Shown: piece by piece, positions 37,173 to 46,802 of the stretch | Layout of the letters: each line of letters begins with the position of its first letter | Position numbering within the stretch: the first letter of the stretch is position 1 | Source: Lachnospiraceae bacterium | GTDB lineage: Bacteria > Bacillota > Clostridia > Lachnospirales > Lachnospiraceae | Length of the DNA stretch: 64,000 nucleotides | NCBI GenBank assembly: GCA_017622845.1 | Contig: JAGAQJ010000044.1 | Span: 46,929-110,928, forward strand | Direction of reading: 5' to 3' | Notes under the pieces: generated by a model | Database searches by the model: none | What the model saw: only the letters and a program-made list of their open reading frames with translations | What the model was told of the DNA's origin: nothing | Position numbers and translations under genes: made by a program

Positions 37173-40100
37173 ATGGGGGATAACAGGGAGCAGATGAGGT
37201 GCCTTGAGTTTTCCTGTCAATCAATCGAATTGAATGTAAAACCGGGAGAAATCATAGAAGACAGCCTGATCATACGTGCTGCGGATAAATATGCGCAAGG
37301 AAAGATTTATTCATCTGACACAAGACTGAGACTGTATGAAATGGAATTTAGGGGGGAAGAATCCCGGCTCGAATACTGCTTTGATGCAGCATCTGCCGAG
37401 GCGGGAAGCAGTATTCGGGGGGAACTTACGGTCATAAGCAGCGAGGGGGAATACACCATACCCTTCCGGATTCATGTACAAAAGCCGCTGCTTCAGAGTT
37501 CTCTTGGAAACATTAAAAATTTGTTTCATTTTACCAATCTGGCACAGGCAGACTGGGCGGAAGCCGTAGAACTGTTTTATTCCCGGGAGTTTGTTTCCAT
37601 TCTCACCAAAAATGATAAAAACGCATATTTGTCTTATGCAGGGTTATCAAGATATGACAGAAATGAGCAGAATGTTGAAGAATTCCTGATTGAAGTCAAC
37701 AAGAAAACGCCTGTTATTTACAGCTTTGACATGGAAGGATTTCTGCTTGAAGACGTGCAGGACAGCATTGTTAAGAGTGTTGTCATAACGAAAAGCGGCT
37801 GGGGGTACAGCCATATTCCGTTAAGAATAAACGGAGAGTTTCTCAGTACGGACAGACAGGCGCTTACGAATGCGGATTTTTTAAATAACAAATGTAATTT
37901 TAATATCTATATTGATGCATCAAAACTGCACAATGGCATTAACAGCGGCAGTATCATCTTTTCCGATGCATGTAATGAGTACACGATTCCGGTTGATATT
38001 CTGATGGATGATGCGCCTGAGAGAAGAACGGATAATCGGAAAAAGAGACAGGCAGTCTGTGATATGGTTAACAGCTATATTTACATGAAATTTGGCAGGA
38101 TAACAGCGGAACAATTGGTAAGCAGCATGGAGCACAATCTGGACACGCTGCTTGAGCTTGATGAGGATGATGTTCTTTACAATTTGTACCGGACGCACCT
38201 TCTGATTAAAAAAGAGCGCTTTAACGAAGCAAAATGGTATCTTGATATGTTGGAGCAAAGGCTTCCGAAGACACAGGAGGACAGCTTTCCTCTTTGCTAT
38301 TACCTGTATCTGACAACTCTGATAAACTGCACAGAGGACTATGTCAGAGATGTCAGCAGCGAAATCGAGACGATATATGTCAATCAGGCCGACGACTGGC
38401 GGATTGGCTGGTTTATTCTCCAGATGAATGAGCAGCTTTCAAGAAGCAGAGAGCTTCGGTGGAAGTACATGGAGGAAATGTTTGAAAACGGCTGTTCCAG
38501 TCCTGTTATATTGTGTGATGCCGTTCTGCTGCTGCAGGATAATCCCACCTTTTTGCTAAAGCTTGATGCATTTGAGGAAAATGTGCTGTGGTTTGGAGCG
38601 AAATATCAGATGCTTAAGCCTGAATTAATTGAACAGCTTCAATATCTGGCGGCGCGCAAGAAGGAATATTCCGTATTGCTTTTTCGGATTTTGTGCGAGG
38701 TATACCGTACATATAAATCACCGCAGACAGTGGCATCAATCTGCCATATGCTGATACTTGGAGACAAAAAGGGTGTTGACTATTATCAGTGGTATGCGCT
38801 GGGTGTGGAATATTCCGTGCGTGTGACAGGGCTGTACGAATATTATATGATGTCGCTGGAGCTTGACAAATACGGCGATATCAAGGGGAACATTGAGATT
38901 CCCAAGATGGTTCTGATGTATTTTGCATACCAGAGCACGCTTGACTATGAACGGAATGCATTTTTGTATGCGTATATCATTAAAAATAAAGATAAATATC
39001 CTGATTTGGAACAAAGCTACCGCATCGCGATTGAACGTTTTATCGTAGACCAGATAAAGGCAGGACACATCAATGAAAATCTCGCCTATCTTTACAAAAA
39101 CAGGCTTGCGCCGCAGATGATCATGGATGAGACGGCATATGCTTATACGCCGCTTCTTTTCATGCACCGCATCTATGTGGATAACCCGAAGGTAAAGAGC
39201 ATTGTCGTGATTCATGAAAAAGTAAACGGAGAAAGCTCCTATCCCGTCACGAACTGCGTCTGTATGATTCCGATTTATGGAAGCGAGTATAAGCTCTTTT
39301 TACAGGATGAGAACGGGAACCGGTTTACAAAGAGCGTGTACTATGAAAATAAGCAGCTTATGGAGCCGGGCAGACAGCTGGACTATGTCAGCAGCTACAT
39401 GCAGGGAAGGCTGAGCTTTGACATCTATCTGTGCGAGGCAGATAAAAATTATATTACCATTTCACAGGATAATGTAAGACGCTTTAAGAATCTGGCGGAG
39501 TCGCCGCAGGTCGTGGAAAGCTTTAAGAAGGAAATCCGCACCAGACTGCTTCGGTTTTATTATGACAATGACATGATTGGCGAACTGGACGCTTTTTTGG
39601 AGGATATTGAGGCGGACCAGATGGAAACATCGGAACGGGCAGAGTTTATCCGGTATCTGATCTCAAGAGGCATGTTTGAGAAGGCATATTACTGGCTGAA
39701 ATCGTATGGCGTGTCAGGAGTGGAGCCAAAGGCTGTGGCGCGGCTTGCGAGCAAACGTATTGTCAGCAGGGATTATGAATATGATGAATTTCTTGTAAAT
39801 ATATCTTTTTACATTTACAAAAATATGAAATACGATGAAAATATCCTTCGTTATTTGATGATGAATTATGAAGGGAAGGTTTCCGAGCTTCGAAAGCTGT
39901 GGAAATCTGCCGTGGATTTGGAGCTGGACACACAGCAGATTATGGAACGTATCCTGAGACAGATACAGTATACAGGCGTTATGATTCCTGACAGAGATCC
40001 AATACTGATTTCCTATGCCCGGTGCGAAGAACATGACGCAGATTTGGTGAATGATATCCTTATGAATATTGCATATGAATATTTTGTAAATGAAGCAGTT

Positions 40101-40781
40101 GTGTATCCTGAGATTTTTGATATGCTGTATCAAAAACACATGCAGGGAGTGCTGAGGGACAGAATATGCAGGCTGGCGCTCCTGAAGTTCTGGGCGGAAA
40201 ATATGCAGGCAGATATGGAGATACCCGGCGATGCAGTCAGGGAGTTTATACAGGAACTTCTTGCAGAAGAGGTGTATTTTCCGTTTTATGTGCAGCTTGC
40301 GGATATGGTGCCGGAATTGCATTATATCAAGAACTGCATGTTTGTAGAGTACCGCACAAGACCTGGCAGCCAAGTATATATTCACTATACAGTTGATGAC
40401 AACGCAGCGAGTGACAGCGATGAGAATAAAATGACAGAGGATATGACCTGCGGCCATTATGAAATCAAAGAAATGAAAGAAATGTACGAGGGAATCCATG
40501 TGAGTATGTTTCAGCTTTTTTATGGTGAAGCGCTTCAATATTATATTACGGAGAATTACTCTGAAAATGGCGAACAGCCGCAGGAGCGTGTCACACAAAG
40601 CGATACATTGTCCAACAGGTCGGGTGAGAATAATCAGTCTTATGATACAGATGACCGGTTCCGCATTTTGAATGATATTATACTGAGCGCCAGCCTTCAG
40701 GACGAAGCAACCGCCCAGCAGCTCACAGAGGAATATTTATATCAGGATTTCTGTGCACGGGAGCTGTTCAGAGTATTATAA
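37173..40781 (+). CDS. giant Ig-like/helical-repeat protein (DUF5717-like)
   Basis: 1202 residues, cytoplasmic by sequence, with no signal or membrane segment. Residues ~5-112 and ~165-285 look like two beta-sandwich repeats, each ending in the same type of strand (E-Y-T-I-P-F-R-I-H-V and E-Y-T-I-P-V-D-I-L-M). A long helical, TPR-like region follows (about 290-630), then a second mixed beta region (about 640-790), more helices, and a beta-rich C-terminal part (about 1040-1135). From memory this fits DUF5717 of Clostridia, whose function is not known. It is the first of four co-directional genes 29-48 bases apart, the second being Hsp70-like. A scaffold or client-binding role is inference. Confidence 0.75.
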   Translation: MGDNREQMRCLEFSCQSIELNVKPGEIIEDSLIIRAADKYAQGKIYSSDTRLRLYEMEFRGEESRLEYCFDAASAEAGSSIRGELTVISSEGEYTIPFRIHVQKPLLQSSLGNIKNLFHFTNLAQADWAEAVELFYSREFVSILTKNDKNAYLSYAGLSRYDRNEQNVEEFLIEVNKKTPVIYSFDMEGFLLEDVQDSIVKSVVITKSGWGYSHIPLRINGEFLSTDRQALTNADFLNNKCNFNIYIDASKLHNGINSGSIIFSDACNEYTIPVDILMDDAPERRTDNRKKRQAVCDMVNSYIYMKFGRITAEQLVSSMEHNLDTLLELDEDDVLYNLYRTHLLIKKERFNEAKWYLDMLEQRLPKTQEDSFPLCYYLYLTTLINCTEDYVRDVSSEIETIYVNQADDWRIGWFILQMNEQLSRSRELRWKYMEEMFENGCSSPVILCDAVLLLQDNPTFLLKLDAFEENVLWFGAKYQMLKPELIEQLQYLAARKKEYSVLLFRILCEVYRTYKSPQTVASICHMLILGDKKGVDYYQWYALGVEYSVRVTGLYEYYMMSLELDKYGDIKGNIEIPKMVLMYFAYQSTLDYERNAFLYAYIIKNKDKYPDLEQSYRIAIERFIVDQIKAGHINENLAYLYKNRLAPQMIMDETAYAYTPLLFMHRIYVDNPKVKSIVVIHEKVNGESSYPVTNCVCMIPIYGSEYKLFLQDENGNRFTKSVYYENKQLMEPGRQLDYVSSYMQGRLSFDIYLCEADKNYITISQDNVRRFKNLAESPQVVESFKKEIRTRLLRFYYDNDMIGELDAFLEDIEADQMETSERAEFIRYLISRGMFEKAYYWLKSYGVSGVEPKAVARLASKRIVSRDYEYDEFLVNISFYIYKNMKYDENILRYLMMNYEGKVSELRKLWKSAVDLELDTQQIMERILRQIQYTGVMIPDRDPILISYARCEEHDADLVNDILMNIAYEYFVNEAVVYPEIFDMLYQKHMQGVLRDRICRLALLKFWAENMQADMEIPGDAVREFIQELLAEEVYFPFYVQLADMVPELHYIKNCMFVEYRTRPGSQVYIHYTVDDNAASDSDENKMTEDMTCGHYEIKEMKEMYEGIHVSMFQLFYGEALQYYITENYSENGEQPQERVTQSDTLSNRSGENNQSYDTDDRFRILNDIILSASLQDEATAQQLTEEYLYQDFCARELFRVL

Positions 40782-40810
40782 TAACAAATGTTATTTTAGG
40801 GGTAATGGAA

Positions 40811-42142
40811 ATGTTGATAGACAAGGCACTGGATGAGATGACGAAAAAGAATAAGGTGGTAATCGGTTTTGATTTGGGAAATGACTATTCGCAGATTAGT
40901 TATTGCAGGCAGAACCAATCCATGCCGGATACCGCGAGTCTGGTGATGGGGGAGGAGCAGTACAATATACCGACCCTGCTGTGCAGGCGTGCGGAAATGG
41001 AAGAAAACGCCGCATGGCTCATGGGAAAAGAGGCGCTGAGAAGCGCCCGGGAAGGCGAGGGAACACTTGTCGAGGATATTGTGCTGCTGGCGAAGAATAA
41101 TGTAAGCATAAAAGTAGGCGGGGATGAGCTTTCAGCCGAGTACCTGCTTGAGATATTTGTAAAGAAAGCGATTGCTGTGTTAGCTGCATATATCAAGACG
41201 GAAGACATCATAGCAGTGGCATTTACCATGAGAGATATGAATCCGAATCTGATGGAAATGCTCAAACGTATCACGGGGCACATAGGAAACCGCAAAATGG
41301 AGGCATATTTTCTGAGCCGCGAGGACTGCTTTTTCCAATATATGATACATCAGCCCGAGGAAATGTGGATACATGATGTGCTGTTATATGATTATAGAAG
41401 TGACGGCATCAAAAGCCATATTCTTTCGATGAACCGAAAGACAAATCCTGTGGCATGTTTTATAGAAACAGCAGATTATCCGCAGATGAAGATACCGGAT
41501 TTATCAGATAAGTCCGAGACGGCAAAAGGGGCATTTTATAAGCAGCTTGATACAGCGCTGCTTGAGATTGTGCGGAAAAACTGCGAGCAAAGAAACGTTA
41601 CGTCTGTTTTTCTGCTGGGAGATTCCTTCTCGAAGGAATGGTGCAAAGAATCCCTCAAGTATATGTGCCGGGGAAGGCGCGTGTTTCAGGGAAACAATCT
41701 TTTCAGCAAGGGCGCCTGTTATGGAGCAAGAGAGCGGGTATATCCGTCAACGCTTTCCGCTTCCTATGTGTATTTATCGGAGGACAAGCTTCGGGCGAAT
41801 ATCGGAATGACCTGTGACAAAGGGCAGACAGAGATTTATTATCCGATTCTGGATGCAGGTACAAACTGGTATGAGGCAGAACATGCCTTTGATGTAATGC
41901 TTATGAAAAATAATTCTATCACGCTCAATATCGCTCCGGTTGACGGCAGCAGGACGAGAGTGGCGAGGATTTCCCTTGAAGGACTGAAGGTAAGAGGGAA
42001 TAAGACAAACCGCATCGGGCTTCGGTTTTACATGGAGGATTCCAATGCAGTGCAGATTGAGATTACGGATAAGGGCTTTGGGGAGTTTTATCCTTCTTCG
42101 GGACAGGTGTGGAAGGAGTGCCTGCCGCTTGGGGAGATTTAA
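40811..42142 (+). CDS. Hsp70/actin-fold ATPase-like protein (DUF5716-like)
   Basis: 443 residues. Phosphate-1 loop I-G-F-D-L-G-N-D-Y-S-Q-I-S-Y is near residue 18. The phosphate-2 position, usually D-x-G-G-G-T, reads L-L-Y-D-Y-R-S-D-G. The adenosine-loop region reads F-L-L-G-D-S-F-S. So the actin-like ATPase fold is visible but two nucleotide motifs are changed. The C-terminal ~100 residues are beta-rich (I-T-L-N-I-A-P-V-D-G) and may replace the classical Hsp70 substrate domain. No helical lid. ATG 40811 is favoured over 40805 by the spacing to AGGGG. It is the core of the four-gene operon. Family name from memory. Confidence 0.75.
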   Translation: MLIDKALDEMTKKNKVVIGFDLGNDYSQISYCRQNQSMPDTASLVMGEEQYNIPTLLCRRAEMEENAAWLMGKEALRSAREGEGTLVEDIVLLAKNNVSIKVGGDELSAEYLLEIFVKKAIAVLAAYIKTEDIIAVAFTMRDMNPNLMEMLKRITGHIGNRKMEAYFLSREDCFFQYMIHQPEEMWIHDVLLYDYRSDGIKSHILSMNRKTNPVACFIETADYPQMKIPDLSDKSETAKGAFYKQLDTALLEIVRKNCEQRNVTSVFLLGDSFSKEWCKESLKYMCRGRRVFQGNNLFSKGACYGARERVYPSTLSASYVYLSEDKLRANIGMTCDKGQTEIYYPILDAGTNWYEAEHAFDVMLMKNNSITLNIAPVDGSRTRVARISLEGLKVRGNKTNRIGLRFYMEDSNAVQIEITDKGFGEFYPSSGQVWKECLPLGEI

Positions 42143-42177
42143 ACAGCCGTTTCTGATCATTATTTGAGGTTATGGAA

Positions 42178-43011
42178 ATGAATAATGTATGCTTATGTAT
42201 AGGAAACTATGCAAAAAAACCATTTTATTTAAAATTTTCTGACATTTCGTTGTATTCTATGGAGGAATTATGTTATTATTTTATGGAAAGGGTGCACCTT
42301 CTTGACGATTCTATCGTATCAGCAGAGCTGGTGGACTGGATTCGCGGCGAGTGTGGGCTTACAGAGCTTGCAGATGAGCTGGAGGTGTATGTCAGAAAAC
42401 ATGTGTCAGCAGCAGCATTTGTCTCAACTATTTTCGAGAGAACGGGCATGTATGATGACAGCACTGTGAAGCAGGTGGACCGTATATTAAAAGAGCAGTC
42501 CAGCCTGACTACGGCAGAGAGGTATAAGAAGCGTGCAGAATATCTGTACCAGCAGGGAAGGTTTCGCCAGGCGCTTGCCATATACAGTGAGCTGGTGGAT
42601 TACATACCGGAACGGGACAGCGCAGGCAGAGCGCTGCTGTATTATAATATGGGGTCAATCTACGCGATGGATTTTGCCTACAGGCAGGCAGCGGATTTTT
42701 ACTATGAATCTTATCTGCTCTATCCTGATAAACAGACAAGATATGCATATATTCTTGCCAACAAAAAGGCGCTGACTGATTATGCTTATGGGGCTTTTCA
42801 AAGAGAGCATCCTGATTGGGAGGAGGATTTTCGAAAGGTTGAGGAGCTGTGTGCGCAGACCGATGCGAAGTGGCAGGCTTCAAGGGAAAGGCAGCTGATA
42901 ACAGACCTGACAGCCTTAAAAGAACAGGGTAAGATGGATGAATATTATCAGCAGTCACAGGGACTTATCAGACAGCTCAAAAAAGACTATAAGCGCCAGA
43001 CAATGAGCTAG
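42178..43011 (+). CDS. TPR-repeat protein of the Hsp70-like operon
   Basis: 277 residues, soluble. The N-terminal ~110 residues are unassigned but conserved-looking (Y-A-K-K-P-F-Y, then M-E-E-L-C-Y-Y-F). Two or three tetratricopeptide-type units then follow: Y-L-Y-Q-Q-G-R-F-R-Q-A-L-A-I-Y, and N-M-G-S-I-Y-A-M-D-F-A-Y-R-Q-A-A-D-F-Y. A charged C-terminal helix ends with Q-L-K-K-D-Y-K-R. TPR proteins commonly dock on chaperones, so a co-chaperone role for the upstream Hsp70-like protein is reasonable inference. ATG 42178 is preferred (eight bases after GAGG); ATG 42172 is the alternative. Confidence 0.75.
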   Translation: MNNVCLCIGNYAKKPFYLKFSDISLYSMEELCYYFMERVHLLDDSIVSAELVDWIRGECGLTELADELEVYVRKHVSAAAFVSTIFERTGMYDDSTVKQVDRILKEQSSLTTAERYKKRAEYLYQQGRFRQALAIYSELVDYIPERDSAGRALLYYNMGSIYAMDFAYRQAADFYYESYLLYPDKQTRYAYILANKKALTDYAYGAFQREHPDWEEDFRKVEELCAQTDAKWQASRERQLITDLTALKEQGKMDEYYQQSQGLIRQLKKDYKRQTMS

Positions 43012-43058
43012 TGAAGTATACAGTTAAGGGGAACAGTAACGCGGAAAGGGGTTCTAAA

Positions 43059-44246
43059 ATGGGATTACTGGGTAAAATTAAGGGTATTTTTGGCAGACAG
43101 GCAGATGTGCCTGAAAATGTGTACCAGCCGGACTGGGAGGAAGAAAGCTTAAAGCGCGACAACGTTGACATGCATGACAAAAAGCAGCGCGAGCATTATG
43201 TCAAGGCATGCCTTGAGCAGCTTTCAGAGGCATCAAAAGAGCTGGATACTCTTGGAGGAGAGTATAATCTGGTTACATCATATCTGACAGATATGGAGGA
43301 GATTGAGGCACAGCCGGAGGAGATGAAGGAACAGCTGAAATCCTGTGCTTCTAAAATTCTGGAATTGGAAAATCATAAAGAAAAGCTTAACAAAAAGCGT
43401 TCTGCTATGAAGCCGGAGGACTATGCGCGCATGGAACGCATTGAGCAGTACATGCCTGACGGATATAAGAGACTGAAGGAAGCAGAAGACTATCAGATTC
43501 TTGTCAAGAAAGATTTAGGCAGGCTTGACGGTGAGCGGCATGCATATTATTTCAGGAAAAATGAGCTTCAGACAGCACAAAAGAATATGAAAGGAATCAC
43601 CGCCATCTGCGTTGCCTCCATGCTTCTTCTGATAGTGCTGCTTGCTGTCATCGGTGCGGCATGGCAGCTTGATGTGACGATAGGATATGCGATTGCTGTT
43701 CTGATAGCAGCGGCTGCGCTTGCGTTTGTGTATGTAAAGTATCATGATTTCCAGAGGGAGCTTGCAAAGGTAGAGCGCAGCATCAATAAACTTGTGCTTC
43801 TTCAAAACACAGTTAAAATCCGCTATGTGAACAATACGAACTTATTGGAATATCTTTATGTGAAGTATGATGTAGACAGTTCAAATGAGTTAAAGAAGCT
43901 CTGGGACAAGTATCTGGAAGAAAATATCCAGCGTGAGAAGGAAAAGCAGATGCAGGAGGACATGGATTTCAATCAGGCGGCACTGGTAAAGCTTCTCCGC
44001 CGGTGCAACCTCGCCGATCCGAATGTGTGGATTCATCAGGCACAGGCGCTTGTGGACAACAAGGAAATGGTGGAAATCAGGCACGGACTGATTATCAGAC
44101 GCCAAAAGCTCAGAAAACAGATGGAGTACAATGCAAAGGCAGCACAGGAGGCACAGGACGAGGTAAAGGATATTGTGGAAAAATATCCGGAATATGCGCA
44201 AAAAATATTAGATTTAGTGTCTGATTACGAAAAAGCACTTGCATAA
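43059..44246 (+). CDS. coiled-coil protein with a central membrane hairpin
   Basis: 395 residues from ATG 43059, which follows AAAGGGG; a GTG at 43011 abuts the previous stop but lacks a ribosome site. Long coiled coil in ~30-180 (E-Q-L-S-E-A-S-K-E-L). Two membrane helices then sit close together at about 182-235 (A-S-M-L-L-L-I-V-L-L-A-V-I-G and I-A-V-L-I-A-A-A-A-L-A). A second coiled coil (240-390) follows, rich in Glu, Lys and Gln. Both long arms should lie in the cytoplasm. It looks like a membrane anchor or scaffold for the complex formed by the three preceding genes. I do not recognise the family. Confidence 0.7.
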   Translation: MGLLGKIKGIFGRQADVPENVYQPDWEEESLKRDNVDMHDKKQREHYVKACLEQLSEASKELDTLGGEYNLVTSYLTDMEEIEAQPEEMKEQLKSCASKILELENHKEKLNKKRSAMKPEDYARMERIEQYMPDGYKRLKEAEDYQILVKKDLGRLDGERHAYYFRKNELQTAQKNMKGITAICVASMLLLIVLLAVIGAAWQLDVTIGYAIAVLIAAAALAFVYVKYHDFQRELAKVERSINKLVLLQNTVKIRYVNNTNLLEYLYVKYDVDSSNELKKLWDKYLEENIQREKEKQMQEDMDFNQAALVKLLRRCNLADPNVWIHQAQALVDNKEMVEIRHGLIIRRQKLRKQMEYNAKAAQEAQDEVKDIVEKYPEYAQKILDLVSDYEKALA

Positions 44247-44397
44247 AACAGAAAGACTCGGTATGATACAGTTGTGGTAATTTTGAAACGTATGTGATTG
44301 CGTCCAAAATGACCGCAGCTGTTTTGGTTTATGAATAAAACAGTATAATTACTTTTGTAGTAAAATGAAAATGTAATGAAAACAGGAGGAAGAAACA

Positions 44398-45270
44398 ATG
44401 CAGGAATTTGCACCAATTAAAGAAGGGAAAGTACGCGAGGTATATGATAATGGAGACAGTCTTATTATCGTAGCAACAGACAGAATCTCTGCCTTTGATG
44501 TAATTTTAAAGAATAAGATTGCAAAAAAGGGCGCGATACTGACACAGATGTCTAAGTTTTGGTTCGATTTTACAAAGGACGTAATTCCTAATCATATGCT
44601 TTCCGTGGATGTTAAGGATATGCCGGAGTTCTTCCAGAATGATAGATTTGACGGTAACAGCATGATGTGCCGCAAGCTTGAGATGCTTCCGATTGAGTGC
44701 ATTGTGCGCGGATATATTACAGGAAGCGGCTGGGCAAGCTACAAGGAAAACGGTACCGTATGCGGCATCAGGCTTCCTGAAGGCTTAAAGGAATCAGAGA
44801 AGCTTCCTGAGCCGATTTATACGCCAAGCACGAAGGCTGAGATTGGCTTGCATGATGAAAATATTTCTTTTGAGAGAAGCATCGAGGTGCTTGAAGCAAA
44901 ATTCCCCGGAAAAGGCGAGGAGTATGCGGCAAAGATTAAGGATGCTACAATTGCTCTATACAAAAAGTGTGCAGAATATGCTCTCAGCAAGGGCATTATC
45001 ATAGCAGATACAAAATTTGAGTTTGGTCTTGACGAGAACGGAAATGTAGTGCTCGGCGATGAGATGCTTACGCCGGACAGCTCACGCTTCTGGCCATTGG
45101 AGGGCTATGAGGCAGGTAAAGGACAGCCGTCCTTCGACAAGCAGTTTGTAAGAGACTGGTTAAAGGCAAATCCTGACAATGACGACCTTCTTCCGGATGA
45201 GGTTGTTGCGAAAACGGTTGATAAGTACAAGGAAGCATTTGCACTTCTGACAGGAAAGGATTTCGAATAG
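44398..45270 (+). CDS. purC: SAICAR synthase
   Basis: 290 residues, the longer form of PurC. It condenses CAIR with aspartate using ATP, step eight of purine synthesis. Motifs: K-E-G-K-V-R-E-V-Y at 7-15 (ATP loop), D-R-I-S-A-F-D, R-G-Y-I-T-G-S-G-W near 103-111, and S-S-R-F-W-P. Strong GGAGGA ribosome site before ATG 44398. A TATAAT at 44344-44349 is the probable -10, with a weak -35. No purine riboswitch or PurBox was seen upstream. It leads the purC-purF-purB run. Confidence 0.96.
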   Translation: MQEFAPIKEGKVREVYDNGDSLIIVATDRISAFDVILKNKIAKKGAILTQMSKFWFDFTKDVIPNHMLSVDVKDMPEFFQNDRFDGNSMMCRKLEMLPIECIVRGYITGSGWASYKENGTVCGIRLPEGLKESEKLPEPIYTPSTKAEIGLHDENISFERSIEVLEAKFPGKGEEYAAKIKDATIALYKKCAEYALSKGIIIADTKFEFGLDENGNVVLGDEMLTPDSSRFWPLEGYEAGKGQPSFDKQFVRDWLKANPDNDDLLPDEVVAKTVDKYKEAFALLTGKDFE

Positions 45271-45309
45271 GAAGCGTACGGGAGCAGGGAGTATTTGGAA
45301 GGAAAGAAT

Positions 45310-46758
45310 ATGTATAATGAAAAAACAGACAGAGCGCTTGAGGAGACAGGTTTAAAAGAGGAGTGCGGCGTCTTCGGCATTTATGACTTTGACGGACAAG
45401 ATGTCGCTTCCACGATTTATTATGGTCTGTTTGCACTGCAGCATAGAGGGCAGGAGAGCTGCGGTATTGCAGTAAGTGAGACAAACGGTCCGAAAGGAAA
45501 GGTAACCTCCTACAAGGGTATGGGGCTTGTCAATGAGGTATTTACACAGGATAACCTTGAGCCTATGAAGGGCGATATCGGTGTGGGGCATGTGCGCTAT
45601 TCGACAGCAGGAGCTTCCACAAGGGAAAACGCACAGCCTCTTGTATTGAACTACATAAAGGGTACATTGGCGCTGGCACACAACGGCAACCTGATTAATG
45701 CAGCAGAGCTTCGGCATGACCTGGAATATACGGGCGCAATTTTCCAGACAACGATTGACTCGGAGGTTATCGCCTATCATATTGCAAGGGAACGGCTGAA
45801 TACTGCAACGGTTGAGGAAGCTGTCAACAGGGCATGCCAGAAAATCAAAGGAGCGTATTCCCTCGTTGTCATGAGTCCGAGAAAGCTGATCGGCGCCCGG
45901 GACCCATATGGTTTTAAGCCGCTCTGCATCGGCAAAAGAGAAAACAGCTATATCATTACCTCGGAAACATGTGCACTGGATACAATCGGAGCGGAGTTTG
46001 TGAGAGACGTGCTTCCGGGAGAGACAGTTACCATTACGCCTGACGGAGGAATCGTTTCCGATTTGTCAAGAGCGCTTCCAAAACAGGAAGAGGCAAGATG
46101 TATCTTTGAATACATCTATTTTGCAAGGCCGGACAGCCATATTGACGGTGTAAGCGTGTATGCATCACGTATTCAGGCAGGAAAATTCCTTGCGACAGAC
46201 TCCCCTGTGGAGGCAGACCTTGTAGTAGGCGTACCGGAATCAGGTAATGCGGCAGCGCTTGGCTATTCCCTGCAGTCCGGCATTCCTTATGGGACTGCCT
46301 TTGTGAAAAACGGCTATGTAGGAAGAACCTTTATCAAGCCCAAGCAGAGCAGCCGTGAGTCAAGTGTAAAGGTAAAGCTTAACGTGCTGAAAGAGGCAGT
46401 AAACGGAAAACGCATTATTATGATTGACGATTCCATTGTGCGCGGAACAACTTCTGACAGAATTGTGCGGATGCTCCGCGAAGCAGGGGCGCGTGAGGTC
46501 CATGTGCGCATTAGCTCGCCGCCGTTTTTATGGCCCTGCTATTTTGGCACGGATGTGCCTGCAAGAGACCAGTTGATTGCCTACAACAAGACAATTGATG
46601 AGATTAGGGATATCATCGGTGCGGATTCTCTTGGTTATTTGAACATAGACAGACTTCAGGAGATGGTTAACGGTCTGAATATCTGTAAGGGCTGCTTTAA
46701 CGGAAATTATCCGATGGAACCGCCCAAGGAGGATATCAGGGGCGATTTCGAGAAATAA
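45310..46758 (+). CDS. purF: amidophosphoribosyltransferase (Fe-S type)
   Basis: 482 residues from ATG 45310; the longer frame starts with TTG. It makes phosphoribosylamine from PRPP and glutamine, the first step of purine synthesis. A short propeptide precedes the catalytic Cys in E-E-C-G-V-F-G. The class II glutamine domain (Q-H-R-G-Q-E-S) is followed by the phosphoribosyl domain with the PRPP loop I-I-M-I-D-D-S-I-V-R-G-T-T. Four Cys in the positions of the B. subtilis 4Fe-4S cluster are kept: A-R-C-I-F, W-P-C-Y-F, and C-K-G-C-F. So the oxygen-sensitive form is predicted. AAGGAAAG before the start. Confidence 0.96.
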   Translation: MYNEKTDRALEETGLKEECGVFGIYDFDGQDVASTIYYGLFALQHRGQESCGIAVSETNGPKGKVTSYKGMGLVNEVFTQDNLEPMKGDIGVGHVRYSTAGASTRENAQPLVLNYIKGTLALAHNGNLINAAELRHDLEYTGAIFQTTIDSEVIAYHIARERLNTATVEEAVNRACQKIKGAYSLVVMSPRKLIGARDPYGFKPLCIGKRENSYIITSETCALDTIGAEFVRDVLPGETVTITPDGGIVSDLSRALPKQEEARCIFEYIYFARPDSHIDGVSVYASRIQAGKFLATDSPVEADLVVGVPESGNAAALGYSLQSGIPYGTAFVKNGYVGRTFIKPKQSSRESSVKVKLNVLKEAVNGKRIIMIDDSIVRGTTSDRIVRMLREAGAREVHVRISSPPFLWPCYFGTDVPARDQLIAYNKTIDEIRDIIGADSLGYLNIDRLQEMVNGLNICKGCFNGNYPMEPPKEDIRGDFEK

Positions 46759-46802
46759 GACAGTAAGAAAATTGTAACAGAGAGTTAAAAGGAGAAAGAA
46801 AC

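Noticed and set aside
44247-44397. Purine riboswitch or PurBox before purC
   Set aside because: The conserved junction bases of the riboswitch and the CGAAC-type box are not seen; only a TATAAT is clear.
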